Below are positions 43,447-51,767 of a DNA stretch of 64,000 nucleotides, in pieces; the first letter of the stretch is position 1; each line of letters begins with the position of its first letter. The position numbers and the translations under genes were made by a program. Source of the stretch: Arthrobacter sp. efr-133-TYG-118 (GTDB lineage: Bacteria > Actinomycetota > Actinomycetes > Actinomycetales > Micrococcaceae); NCBI RefSeq assembly GCF_030209755.1, contig NZ_JARVRH010000018.1, forward strand, positions 62,001 through 126,000, read 5' to 3'. The notes beneath the pieces were generated by a model, which saw nothing but the letters and a program-made list of their open reading frames with translations, did not search any database and had not been told where the DNA came from.

Positions 43447-44925
43447 GTGCCTCAAAAAACCACAACCGACCTTCAGCGTGAGCCGGGAACCCTGGCTGCG
43501 CCCAGTACCGCTACAACTTCCGAAAACCTCAGTGCCGAGGGCTACCAGAAGACCCTGAGCCGCCGCCACGTCACGATGATCGCGATGGGCGGGGCGATCG
43601 GCGTCGGCCTCTTCATGGGCGCGGGTGGACGCCTGGCTTCCACCGGCCCGGCCCTCATTTTCTCCTACGCCATTGCCGGCGTCATCGCCTACCTGCTGAT
43701 GCGGGCCCTCGGCGAACTGATCATGTATCGCCAGACCTCCGGCTCTTTTGTCAGCTACGCCGGTGAAATGTTCGGCAAAAAGGGTGCCTTCCTCTCCGGT
43801 TGGATGTACTTCATCAACTGGGCCATGACGGGTATCGCCGAACTCATTGCCATCGGCCTGTACTTCCAGTTCTTCTTCCCGAACGTTCCCGTTGAACTGT
43901 CCGCCATCGCCGCGCTGGTGCTGCTGGTTGCCGTGAACCTGTTCAGCGTCAAGGCCTTCGGCGAGTTCGAATTCTGGGCTTCCTGCCTCAAGGTCGCCGC
44001 GATCCTGATCTTCCTGGCCGTGGGCACCTTCATGGTGGTCACGAACGCGCAGGTCGGCACTGGCCACGCTTCGGTGGGGAACCTCTTCGCTGCCGACGGC
44101 GGCATGTTCCCCAAGGGCGGCCTGGTGATGATCCTGGTCCTGAACGCCGTGATCTTCGCTTACAACGCCATCGAACTGGTCGGCATTACCGCTGGCGAGA
44201 TGCAGAACCCGGAACGCGAAGTGCCCAAGGCGATCCGCGCCGTCGTGATCCGCATTGTGGTTTTCTACGTCGGTTCCGTCACCCTGCTGGCGATGCTCCT
44301 GCCCTCCGACCAGTACCACGCGGGCACCTCCCCGTTCGTCACGGTCTTCGGCCAGATGGGCTTGCCGTGGATGGGTGACGTCATGAACATGATCGTCATC
44401 ACCGCTGCGCTGTCCTCGTGCAACTCGGGCCTGTACTCGATCGGCCGCATCTTCCGCACCATGGCCAACAATGGACATGCCCCCAAGTGGCTCACCAAGA
44501 TGTCCACCCGCCACGTGCCGTACGCAGCCATCCTGGCAATCGGCGCCGTGTACCTCGTGGGCATCCTGCTCAACATCTGGTTGGGCGGTTCGCACGCCTT
44601 CGACCTCGCGCTGAACACAGCCTCGATCGGCGTGATCTTCACGTGGGGCTCGATTTTCGCCAGCCAGATCGCCCTGCGCAAGAAGAAGGGCAACGTTTCC
44701 AGCCTGCCGATGCCGGGTTCACCGTGGACCAGCTGGGTTGGCCTGATCGCCCTGTTGGCCATCACCGTGCTGATCGGCATGGACACCATGACGGACAAGG
44801 CCACGGGCGAGGTGTTCCTCCTGGGCCTCTGGACCCTGGCGACCATCCCGTTCTTCGCCCTCGTGCTGTGGCTGGGCTGGCAGAAGGTCAAGAACAACGA
44901 GCCGAAGAGCGAGCTGTTTAGCTAG
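43447..44925 (+). CDS. Amino acid permease (APC superfamily, AAT family)
   Basis: 492 residues, twelve helices. The AAT start LSRRHVTMIAMGGAIGVGLFMGAG, then PALIFSYAIAGVIAYLLMRALGEL and FAYNAIELVGITAGEMQNPEREVPKAI, match GABA/aromatic/asparagine permeases of the proton-symport type. The specific substrate is not evident. GTG start at 43447 preceded by AAGGAA. Its stop codon belongs to a dispersed 66-bp repeat. Confidence 0.92.
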   Translation: MPQKTTTDLQREPGTLAAPSTATTSENLSAEGYQKTLSRRHVTMIAMGGAIGVGLFMGAGGRLASTGPALIFSYAIAGVIAYLLMRALGELIMYRQTSGSFVSYAGEMFGKKGAFLSGWMYFINWAMTGIAELIAIGLYFQFFFPNVPVELSAIAALVLLVAVNLFSVKAFGEFEFWASCLKVAAILIFLAVGTFMVVTNAQVGTGHASVGNLFAADGGMFPKGGLVMILVLNAVIFAYNAIELVGITAGEMQNPEREVPKAIRAVVIRIVVFYVGSVTLLAMLLPSDQYHAGTSPFVTVFGQMGLPWMGDVMNMIVITAALSSCNSGLYSIGRIFRTMANNGHAPKWLTKMSTRHVPYAAILAIGAVYLVGILLNIWLGGSHAFDLALNTASIGVIFTWGSIFASQIALRKKKGNVSSLPMPGSPWTSWVGLIALLAITVLIGMDTMTDKATGEVFLLGLWTLATIPFFALVLWLGWQKVKNNEPKSELFS

Positions 44926-44986
44926 TCCCCACCGGCTCCCAACCTTCGCAAGCTCAGGTCGGGGCCCTCGCCGGCGTGGGCCCACC
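44921..44986 (+). repeat. Dispersed 66-bp gene-end repeat (family C), copy 2
   Basis: Begins GCTAGTCCCCACCG on the permease stop codon and ends GCGTGGGCCCACC, the same ends and same length as the copy at 9386-9451. Confidence 0.8.
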
Positions 44987-44987
44987 G

Positions 44988-45029
44988 ACGACGGCGGGCG
45001 CCTCCCGCTCCGGGGGCGCCTGCCGTCGT
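44988..45029. terminator. Hairpin between permease and dienelactone hydrolase
   Basis: Arms 44988-45007 and 45011-45029 pair over about 17 bp with one bulge. It sits between convergent stop codons and is likely a bidirectional terminator. Confidence 0.75.
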
Positions 45030-45043
45030 ACTCTGTTCAGGCC

Positions 45044-45769
45044 CTAGTCCCTCAGGTACTTCGCGAAGTGGTCCTCGATCCGCTGCCAGGCTTCCGGAGC
45101 TGCCGCCGGATCCGGCTTGATGCCCATAACCCGCATCAAAGGCCGCAGTGGCCGGGGCCCGACCGGAACGTCGTTCATGAAGGCGTGGCCCGCCGTCGGG
45201 AATTCCTTGACGTCGTGCTCGATCCCGAGGTTCGTCAACACAGCCTCCAACTTCGCGGCGGCTCCCGGCATCGTCCGGTCCTTGCCTCCGTAGTTGGCCA
45301 CCACGGGGCATGCTCCCTCCAAAGCCTGCTCCAGGTGCCGGGGCAGCCGGCCGTAGTTCACGGAGGCCGCGTCGAAGTCGTCGTGGGCCGCGAGCAGGGC
45401 GAAGGCGCCGCCCATGCAGAATCCGATGACCCCCACCTTTCCTGTGCACCGGGCATCGCTGCGGAGCCAGGAGCGTGCCGTGGACACATCCGTGAATGCC
45501 CGGCCCGTGCCCGACACAAGGGAGCGCATCGTCGCCACGAGGCAGCGCCTCGCGCCGCCGTCGCTATAGAGGTCGACGGCGAGAGTCAGGTAGCCCGCCG
45601 CGGCGAGCCGGTCGGCGTGGCGGCGCATCATGTCGTCGAGCCCAAAGGCTTCATGGATAAGTACGACGCCGGGAAACGGCCCCTCGCCGTCGGGCTCGGC
45701 AAGGTAACCCTGCAGGGTCCGCGAGCCTCCGGCCGCGACGCTTTCCTCGCTCAAGTCGATGTGCACCAT
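45044..45769 (-). CDS. Dienelactone hydrolase family protein
   Basis: 241 residues, alpha/beta hydrolase. The nucleophile elbow GFCMGGAFALLAA has the Cys typical of dienelactone hydrolases; the Asp is near YGGKDRTMPG and the His in FPTAGHAFMND. The start LQGYLAEPDGEGPFPGVVLIH is characteristic. The substrate is uncertain, since the family is far wider than chlorocatechol degradation. Confidence 0.9.
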   Translation of the reverse strand: MVHIDLSEESVAAGGSRTLQGYLAEPDGEGPFPGVVLIHEAFGLDDMMRRHADRLAAAGYLTLAVDLYSDGGARRCLVATMRSLVSGTGRAFTDVSTARSWLRSDARCTGKVGVIGFCMGGAFALLAAHDDFDAASVNYGRLPRHLEQALEGACPVVANYGGKDRTMPGAAAKLEAVLTNLGIEHDVKEFPTAGHAFMNDVPVGPRPLRPLMRVMGIKPDPAAAPEAWQRIEDHFAKYLRD

Positions 45770-45802
45770 GGATGCAATCCTGCCAGACCGCGCAAGTGTC
45801 TT

Positions 45803-45834
45803 GTCGGCTGTTTTTGTCAGCTGTTTTTGTCGGC
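45803..45834. repeat. 13-bp tandem repeat before the SRPBCC gene
   Basis: GTCGGCTGTTTTT and GTCAGCTGTTTTT follow each other (45803-45828), with the start of a third unit, GTCGGC, to 45834. Confidence 0.85.
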
Positions 45835-45855
45835 GGTCGCCGATAGGCTCGATGC

Positions 45856-46314
45856 ATGGACCACAGCACCACGCTCAGCCAGCACGTCAACGCCTCCCGG
45901 GAGAAAGTCTGGGCCGTGATCTCCGACATTCCCGGCTCGGCCAAGACCCTGTCTGGTGTCAAAGCCATTCAGATGCTCAGCGAGGGACCTTATGGTGAGG
46001 GCACGCGTTGGAAGGAAACCCGCGCCATGATGGGCAGGGAGGAAACCGTGGAAATGCACGTTTCCCAGTGCGATCCTCCGCGCGGCACCACGGTCACTGC
46101 ACGGCAGGGCGGTGCGGACTACACCACCCGCTTCACCCTGGAAGAGCGCGACGGCGGGACCGAACTTGCGTTGTTCTTCGGCGCCGAGGTCCTCAAGCCG
46201 ACTTTCTTCGGCAAGGTCATGATGGCCGCGTTCGGAAAGCTTGGGATGAGTGTCACTCGCAAGGCGCTCGCGAAGGATCTCGCCGACATCGCGGCGAAAG
46301 CGGAGGCGCTCTGA
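45856..46314 (+). CDS. SRPBCC family (polyketide cyclase-like) protein
   Basis: 152 residues. Starts STTLSQHVNASREKVWAVIS, typical of START/SRPBCC lipid-binding folds, and ends in a long helix (LGMSVTRKALAKDLADIAAK). The ligand is unknown. Coupled to the next gene by TGATG. Confidence 0.85.
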   Translation: MDHSTTLSQHVNASREKVWAVISDIPGSAKTLSGVKAIQMLSEGPYGEGTRWKETRAMMGREETVEMHVSQCDPPRGTTVTARQGGADYTTRFTLEERDGGTELALFFGAEVLKPTFFGKVMMAAFGKLGMSVTRKALAKDLADIAAKAEAL

Positions 46315-46973
46315 TGGCTGCGGTCGCCAAGGTGACGGCACCCCGGATTTCCCCGATCAGGCTTGACGAGCTCCGCGACGATCCCGCGCCGGACTTCCAG
46401 CGCGGCGAGCGGTACGACGGCGTCCGCCTCACCCGTGCCGTGGCTGACGGAGCGGAGCTGAGTGGAGCGGACTTCATCGAGTGTGAATTCAACGGAGTCT
46501 CCTTCAACGAAGCCCAACTGCGTGGCGCGACCTTCCGGGATTGCATCCTGAATGAGCCCTACGCGCCGGTATTTACGGCTGCGCGCACTTCGTGGCGTGA
46601 AGTGGAGATCAGCAACCCTCGTTGGGGTTCAGCGGAGATGTACGAGGGCGCCTGGCATTCGGTGAAGATCGACGGCGGCAAGCTGGACTTCCTGAACCTG
46701 CGTGGATCCAAGCTCACGGATGTGGTGATCACGGGCTGCATCATCAACGAGCTCGACCTCGCGGCTTGCACCGCGACGCGGGTGGTGCTCAAAGACTGCA
46801 CCATCGGGACGCTGGATGTCACAGGGGCCAAGCTCAAGGATGTGGACCTGCGTGGCTCGGACTTCCGGATGATCAATGGACTTGGCGGCTTGTCCGGCGT
46901 GGTCATTGACGATTACCAGCTCAGCCTGTTGGCACCCCTTTTGGCCGGACACCTGGGTATCCGGGTGATCTGA
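46314..46973 (+). CDS. Pentapeptide repeat protein
   Basis: 219 residues from the ATG at 46314. Pentapeptide A(D/N)LXX-like repeats (GAELSGADFIECEFNGVSF, LRGATFRDC, GAKLKDVDLRGSDF) form a right-handed beta-helix over residues 45-195. Members related to MfpA/Qnr mimic DNA, but this one could simply be a structural scaffold. Coupled to the SRPBCC gene. Confidence 0.88.
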   Translation: MAAVAKVTAPRISPIRLDELRDDPAPDFQRGERYDGVRLTRAVADGAELSGADFIECEFNGVSFNEAQLRGATFRDCILNEPYAPVFTAARTSWREVEISNPRWGSAEMYEGAWHSVKIDGGKLDFLNLRGSKLTDVVITGCIINELDLAACTATRVVLKDCTIGTLDVTGAKLKDVDLRGSDFRMINGLGGLSGVVIDDYQLSLLAPLLAGHLGIRVI

Positions 46974-46994
46974 GTGGAGCAACGGGGTCGCGAG

Positions 46995-47024
46995 GTGACG
47001 GTTGACGACGTGACGGTTGACCGC
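46995..47024 (+). repeat. 15-bp tandem duplication in the thiolase promoter
   Basis: GTGACGGTTGACGAC (46995-47009) is followed at once by GTGACGGTTGACCGC (47010-47024). Each contains a TTGAC -35-like element. Confidence 0.9.
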
Positions 47025-47064
47025 GGGGCGGCGCCGTGTAATCTTTATAGAACGAACGGTCGGT
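47017..47064 (+). promoter_or_regulatory. Promoter and TetR-type operator of the thiolase operon
   Basis: TTGACC (47017-47022) and TAATCT (47039-47044) are 16 bases apart. Immediately downstream stands CGAACGGTCGGT (47053-47064), which also occurs as CGAACGGCCGGT in front of paaZ, so a shared TetR repressor is likely to bind near the transcription start. Confidence 0.65.
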
Positions 47065-47106
47065 AAATTATTCACCGGCCCCGCTCCCTTCGCGAAGGAT
47101 GTTCTC

Positions 47107-48330
47107 ATGGTCGAGGCTTTTCTTGTTGGCGGTGCCCGCACCCCTGTAGGCCGTTACGGCGGCGCGCTTTCCGCGGTCCGGCCCGATGACCTGGCAGCCC
47201 TCGTGGTCCGCGAAGCCGTGGCCCGTGCCGGCGTCGACCCCGACGCGATCGATGAAGTCATCCTGGGCAACGCCAACGGCGCCGGCGAGGAAAACCGCAA
47301 TGTTGCCCGCATGGCCACCCTCCTGGCGGGACTTCCCATCCATATCCCCGGCATTACGGTTAACCGCCTGTGTGCCTCCGGCATGAGCGCCATCATCATG
47401 GCCAGCCACATGATCAAGGCCGGTGCGGCGGACATCGTGGTGGCAGGCGGCGCCGAGTCGATGAGCCGGGCCCCGTGGGTGCAGGAGAAGCCCTCCACGG
47501 CCTTCGCCAAGCCTGGCCAGATCTTCGACACGTCCATCGGCTGGCGCTTCGCCAACCCCCTTTTCAGCAAGGGCGAGCTGTCCCGCGGCGGCAAGATGAC
47601 GTATTCCATGCCTGAAACTGCTGAGGAAGTTGCCCGCCTGGACGGCATCTCCCGCGAGGACGCCGATGCCTTCGCCGTACGCTCGCACGAGCGCGCGCTT
47701 GCTGCCATCGCCGGCGGTCGCTTCAAAGAAGAGATCGTGCCGGTCACCGTGAAGACCCGCAAGGGCGAAACCGTGGTGGACACCGACGAAGGCCCGCGCG
47801 AGGGAACCACCATGGAGGTCCTCGCCGGGCTCCGTCCAGTGGTTCCCGGCGGCTCGGTTGTCACGGCGGGAAACTCCTCCTCGCTCAACGACGGCGCGTC
47901 AGCCATCATCGTCGCGTCCGAGGCTGCCATCGAAAGGTTCGGCCTCACCCCGCGGGCCCGCATCATCGACGGCGGCTCGGCGGGCTGTGAACCGGAAATC
48001 ATGGGCATCGGCCCTGTTCCGGCCACCCAGAAGATCCTGGGCCGTTCCAGACTCACGGTCGGCGACCTTGGCGCCGTCGAACTCAATGAAGCGTTCGCGA
48101 CACAATCGCTCGCGAGCATGCGGCGTCTGGGCCTGGATCCTGACATCGTGAACCTCGACGGCGGTGCGATCTCCCTGGGGCATCCGCTCGGTTCCAGCGG
48201 CTCACGTATCGCGATCACCTTGCTGGGCCGCATGGAACGTGAGCTGGGCACCGCCGACCGGAAGATCGGCCTCGCGACGATGTGCATCGGCGTCGGGCAG
48301 GGCGCCGCCATTCTCCTGGAAGGCATGTAA
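47107..48330 (+). CDS. Acetyl-CoA acyltransferase / thiolase, probably beta-ketoadipyl-CoA type (PaaJ/PcaF)
   Basis: 407 residues. Nucleophile Cys in TVNRLCASGMSAIIMAS, then NEAFATQSLASMR and ISLGHPLGSSGSRI, with the general base Cys in TMCIGVGQGAA. Its first-gene position before enoyl-CoA hydratase and hydroxyacyl-CoA dehydrogenase, and an operator shared with paaZ, favour the phenylacetate pathway, where it would cleave 3-oxoadipyl-CoA and 3-oxo-5,6-didehydrosuberyl-CoA. Fatty acid oxidation cannot be ruled out. Confidence 0.9.
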   Translation: MVEAFLVGGARTPVGRYGGALSAVRPDDLAALVVREAVARAGVDPDAIDEVILGNANGAGEENRNVARMATLLAGLPIHIPGITVNRLCASGMSAIIMASHMIKAGAADIVVAGGAESMSRAPWVQEKPSTAFAKPGQIFDTSIGWRFANPLFSKGELSRGGKMTYSMPETAEEVARLDGISREDADAFAVRSHERALAAIAGGRFKEEIVPVTVKTRKGETVVDTDEGPREGTTMEVLAGLRPVVPGGSVVTAGNSSSLNDGASAIIVASEAAIERFGLTPRARIIDGGSAGCEPEIMGIGPVPATQKILGRSRLTVGDLGAVELNEAFATQSLASMRRLGLDPDIVNLDGGAISLGHPLGSSGSRIAITLLGRMERELGTADRKIGLATMCIGVGQGAAILLEGM

Positions 48331-49121
48331 TGGCGTTGAACCCCGAGGAATTCGCAACGTTGCTCATCGAGGACCGCGAGGACCGCGTCATTGTCCTCCT
48401 GAACCGGCCCGAGGTCCGCAACGCGATCGACCAGCAGATGGTGGACGAACTCCATCAGGTGTGCGATTACCTTGAACGCGAGCCCAAAATCCTGATCATT
48501 GCCGGCGTCGAAGGCGTCTTTGCATCGGGCGCAGACATCGGCCAGCTGAGGGAACGCCGCCGCGACGACGCCTTGCGCGGCATCAACTCCACCATCTTCG
48601 TGCGGATTGCGAAGCTGCCCATGCCCGTCATCGCGGCCCTGGACGGCTATTGCCTAGGCGGCGGTGCCGAACTCGCCTACGCCGCGGACTTCCGCATCGG
48701 TACGCCCGGCCTGCGCATCGGCAACCCGGAAACCGGACTGGGCATCATGGCCGCGGCCGGCGCCACGTGGCGACTCAAGGAACTCGTGGGGGAGCCGATC
48801 GCCAAGGAGATCCTCTTGGCGGGCGCCGTCCTCCGCGCCGAGGAAGCCCTCCGCATCAATCTCATCACCCAGATCCATGAAGCCCCAGTGCTGATGGAAG
48901 CGGCCCACAACCTCGCTGACCGGATCGGCCGGCAAGACCCCTTGGCCGTGCGGATCACCAAGTCCGTGTTCCACGCTCCGGCCGAAGCTCACCCCGTGAT
49001 CGACACCCTGGCCCAGGGCATGCTTTTCGAATCGCAAGCCAAGTTCGACCGCATGCAGGCGTTCCTGGACAAAAAGAGCGCTAAGCAATCCAGCGACAAC
49101 CCAGACAGGACCCGAAAATGA
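48330..49121 (+). CDS. Enoyl-CoA hydratase/isomerase (crotonase family; PaaF/PaaG candidate)
   Basis: 263 residues from the ATG at 48330. The oxyanion-hole motifs are VEGVFASGADIGQLRE and LDGYCLGGGAELAYAADFRI, and the active Glu region is GNPETGLGIM. It could be the 2,3-dehydroadipyl-CoA hydratase or the isomerase of phenylacetate breakdown. TAATG overlap with the thiolase; ATGA overlap with the dehydrogenase. Confidence 0.9.
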   Translation: MALNPEEFATLLIEDREDRVIVLLNRPEVRNAIDQQMVDELHQVCDYLEREPKILIIAGVEGVFASGADIGQLRERRRDDALRGINSTIFVRIAKLPMPVIAALDGYCLGGGAELAYAADFRIGTPGLRIGNPETGLGIMAAAGATWRLKELVGEPIAKEILLAGAVLRAEEALRINLITQIHEAPVLMEAAHNLADRIGRQDPLAVRITKSVFHAPAEAHPVIDTLAQGMLFESQAKFDRMQAFLDKKSAKQSSDNPDRTRK

Positions 49122-49981
49122 CAGCAACGCCCGCCATCCCGCATGTTGTCGGTGTCCTCGGCGGTGGCCGCATGGGCGCCGGGATCGCCCATGCTTTCCT
49201 GATCAAGGGCGCTACCGTGATCGTCGTCGAGCGCGACCACGAATCCGCCGCTGGAGCGCAGGGTCGCGTTGCCGAGGCTGTGGCCAAGTCCGCCGCCCGA
49301 GGCACACTGACGGAAACCGCTCAAGAGGCCCTGTCTCGATTCAGCACCTCCACCGACTATGACTCCTTCGTCCATTGCGGGCTCGTGGTCGAAGCCGTGC
49401 CCGAAGACTACGAACTCAAGGTTGCGGCCCTCAAGGCTGTGGAGGAGCACCTCTCCGCTGACGCCTTCCTCGCCTCCAACACCTCGTCGCTCTCCGTGAC
49501 CGGCCTCGCTTCGCAGCTCCGGCGGCCCGCCAATTTCGTGGGCCTGCACTTCTTCAACCCGGTCCCGGCTTCAACGCTCATCGAGGTGGTCCTGGCCAAG
49601 GAGACTTCGCCGGAGCTCGCCGCCACGGCGAAAAGCTGGACCGAGGCACTCGGCAAGACCGCCGTCGTCGTCAATGATGCGCCCGGCTTTGCCTCGTCCC
49701 GGCTGGGCGTCGCGATCGCACTTGAGGCGATGCGCATGGTGGAAGAAGGCGTGGCCTCCGCGGAGGACATCGACGCCGCCATGGTGCTCGGCTACAAGCA
49801 CCCCACGGGACCGCTCAAGACCACGGACATCGTGGGCCTGGACGTGCGCCTCGGCATCGCCGAGTACCTGCATTCGACGCTGGGGGAGCGCTTCGCCCCG
49901 CCGCAGATCCTGCGCGACAAGGTTGCTCGCGGCGAGCTGGGACGCAAGACCGGCAAGGGATTCTTCGACTGGACTGAGTAG
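49118..49981 (+). CDS. 3-hydroxyacyl-CoA dehydrogenase (PaaH/HBD type)
   Basis: 287 residues. The NAD-binding start HVVGVLGGGRMGAGIAHAFL, SNTSSLSVTGLA, the catalytic His-Glu pair in GLHFFNPVPASTLIEVV, and DAPGFASSRLG are all present. It oxidises a 3-hydroxyacyl-CoA, most likely 3-hydroxyadipyl-CoA in this context. Coupled to the hydratase; a family B palindrome starts 11 bases after the stop. Confidence 0.93.
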   Translation: MTATPAIPHVVGVLGGGRMGAGIAHAFLIKGATVIVVERDHESAAGAQGRVAEAVAKSAARGTLTETAQEALSRFSTSTDYDSFVHCGLVVEAVPEDYELKVAALKAVEEHLSADAFLASNTSSLSVTGLASQLRRPANFVGLHFFNPVPASTLIEVVLAKETSPELAATAKSWTEALGKTAVVVNDAPGFASSRLGVAIALEAMRMVEEGVASAEDIDAAMVLGYKHPTGPLKTTDIVGLDVRLGIAEYLHSTLGERFAPPQILRDKVARGELGRKTGKGFFDWTE

Positions 49982-49991
49982 CCTCTGTTGG

Positions 49992-50057
49992 CCCAACTGA
50001 CTCGCATTTGTTGTCGTTTTCAAGCCCCATAACGACAACAAATGCGAGCTAGTTGGG
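49992..50057. repeat. Palindromic repeat of family B, left flank of nuclease gene
   Basis: Arms 49992-50018 and 50031-50057 pair at 25 of 27 positions with a 12-base loop. The entire 66 bp is identical to 51057-51122. The right end supplies the last two codons and the stop (Pro-Asn-TAG) of the minus-strand nuclease gene. Confidence 0.96.
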
Positions 50058-50993
50058 GGTCCAGCCTCGGTCCAAAAGCACGGCACGGACTTTCGCGACG
50101 GCGGACCGTGCATCGTTCTCCATGTGCCGTTTGGAGATCCTCACCAAGTGCCAGCCCGCACGGGCGAAATCCTCTTCTCGGGCGATGTCCCGGACTATCT
50201 GGGCCGGCTCGGAATGCGGTTCGCCGTCGTATTCGACCGCCACACGGTGTTCCGGATAGGCCAGATCCGGTTGACGTACGACGCCGGCACCTAGCTCAGT
50301 GGCTACGTTCAGTTGGGGTTCGGGCAGTCCGGCGTTTTCGAGGGCCAGCCGGAGCCGCGTTTCGGGCGCCGAGTCTGAGCCGATCCGCGCCTGTTCGAGG
50401 GCCAGGCGCGCCTTGCGGATCCCGGGAGTTCCTTTGTGCCGGTCCAGCATTTCGGCCAGTTGTTCCAATGTTGCGTACGGCTCTGTCCGGCCTTCAAATT
50501 CCGGCCGGGGGATCCGCACCAGATGGTCGGCGACGACGGTCAGTTCGTCAACACCCATCTTCCTGGACACATCAAGCCAGGTCCGGGTGCGCGTAGTGAC
50601 CAGAAGACCGTCAAGACTGGTGATTTCGTCGTCGAAGAACTGCCCCACATGCCCAACCACTCCGGTTCGTCGAGGAATGGCCATGGTGTCCGGACGCGAA
50701 ATGTGGATGCGCGTGTCATTGCTGCCTGGCAGGAACCCCGGGAATGACCACAGACCGAAGGCCGTGGCGTGCGACGCAGCCGAGAACTCGGTCACCGCCG
50801 TGAAAGGCCGGACGAAACTGACGTCCGTCGGCTGCCCTTGGACCAATGCCTGGTCCGGAACCCTGATGCCCCGGCTTGGCGAGGGCAGCGATCGGTGCCG
50901 CAACTGCCGGAGGCTCACACCGGCGTCGACCGCTTCTTGAAAGGTGAACGGGGCACACGCCAGCAGCGCCGGCAAGGGTTGCGGGGTCCTCAT
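50049..50993 (-). CDS. PD-(D/E)XK (DUF559-like) nuclease-domain protein, hairpin-flanked
   Basis: 314 residues from the ATG at 50993; in-frame residues further upstream come from the flanking repeat and are not counted. An N-terminal winged-helix-like region (TFQEAVDAGVSLRQLRHRSL) leads to a C-terminal domain with Glu211 in SAPETRLRLALENAGLPEP, Asp243 in RQPDLAYP, and VAVEYDGEPH with Glu254 and His260, the EvDGxxH form of DUF559. It likely cuts or nicks DNA. Its layout matches the gene at 12440-13501, but the sequences are distant. No partner toxin or methylase is adjacent. Confidence 0.78.
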   Translation of the reverse strand: MRTPQPLPALLACAPFTFQEAVDAGVSLRQLRHRSLPSPSRGIRVPDQALVQGQPTDVSFVRPFTAVTEFSAASHATAFGLWSFPGFLPGSNDTRIHISRPDTMAIPRRTGVVGHVGQFFDDEITSLDGLLVTTRTRTWLDVSRKMGVDELTVVADHLVRIPRPEFEGRTEPYATLEQLAEMLDRHKGTPGIRKARLALEQARIGSDSAPETRLRLALENAGLPEPQLNVATELGAGVVRQPDLAYPEHRVAVEYDGEPHSEPAQIVRDIAREEDFARAGWHLVRISKRHMENDARSAVAKVRAVLLDRGWTPN

Positions 50994-51056
50994 CGCCCTA
51001 TCGTTGCAAATCCTGAAACGCCATTTTGAGTTATCCACAGGCAACCGCCCAGGAAC

Positions 51057-51122
51057 CCCAACTGACTCGCATTTGTTGTCGTTTTCAAGCCCCATAACGA
51101 CAACAAATGCGAGCTAGTTGGG
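51057..51122. repeat. Palindromic repeat of family B, right flank of nuclease gene
   Basis: Identical over 66 bp and in the same orientation to 49992-50057. It stands between the divergent starts of the nuclease and GNAT genes, so a terminator role is unlikely for this copy. Confidence 0.96.
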
Positions 51123-51139
51123 TCGGTTAGGCTGGCTGG

Positions 51140-51733
51140 GTGACTCTCATTGCACCCGTGACCCTGGAGGGTCGCTTCGTAACCCTGGAACCACTCAGCC
51201 CCGAGCACCACGACGGCTTGGTGGATGCCGCCAAAGACGGCGAATTGTGGAAACTCTGGTACACCTCAGTCCCGACGCCGGAGGGCATGGGCGCGGAGAT
51301 CGACCGCCGGCTCGGGCTGCAGGAGCAAGGATCCATGCTGCCGTTCGCCACCCGGTTGAAGGCGACCGGCAAGTTGATCGGCATGACCACCTACATGAAC
51401 ATCGACGCCGCTACCCCGCGCGTCGAGATCGGGTCCACGTGGAACGCCGCCTCGGCACACGGCAGCGGGAGCAATCCCGATTCCAAGCTGCTGCTCCTTC
51501 GCCACGCTTTCGAAACCCTTGGCTGCCCTGCCGTCGAATTCCGTACGCACTGGCTCAACCACCAGTCCCGCGAGGCCATCGCCCGTTTGGGCGCCAAGCA
51601 GGACGGCGTCCTCCGGAACCACTCGCGAACTTTGGACGGAGTGCTCCGCGACACCGTGGTGTTCTCCATCCTCGAACACGAGTGGCCCGCGGTCCGCACC
51701 GGCCTCGAGTTCAGGCTCGCGAAGCGGCCCTGA
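51140..51733 (+). CDS. GNAT family N-acetyltransferase (RimJ/RimL-like)
   Basis: 197 residues with the RimJ-type start TLEGRFVTLEPLSPEHHDGLVDA and later ATGKLIGMTTYMNID, VEIGSTWNAAS, and VEFRTHWLNHQSREAIARLGAKQDGVLRNH. This group acetylates protein N-termini, antibiotics or small amines; the substrate is unknown. GTG start at 51140, 17 bases after the palindrome. Confidence 0.88.
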   Translation: MTLIAPVTLEGRFVTLEPLSPEHHDGLVDAAKDGELWKLWYTSVPTPEGMGAEIDRRLGLQEQGSMLPFATRLKATGKLIGMTTYMNIDAATPRVEIGSTWNAASAHGSGSNPDSKLLLLRHAFETLGCPAVEFRTHWLNHQSREAIARLGAKQDGVLRNHSRTLDGVLRDTVVFSILEHEWPAVRTGLEFRLAKRP

Positions 51734-51767
51734 ACGCGCCCCGGCCCTGCGCCGCGCCTCGCGCCCG

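Noticed and set aside
42517..44595. A 692-residue minus-strand frame as a single protein
   Set aside because: Only the last 242 residues (from 43245) are a CPBP protease. The upstream part is the antisense of the amino acid permease.
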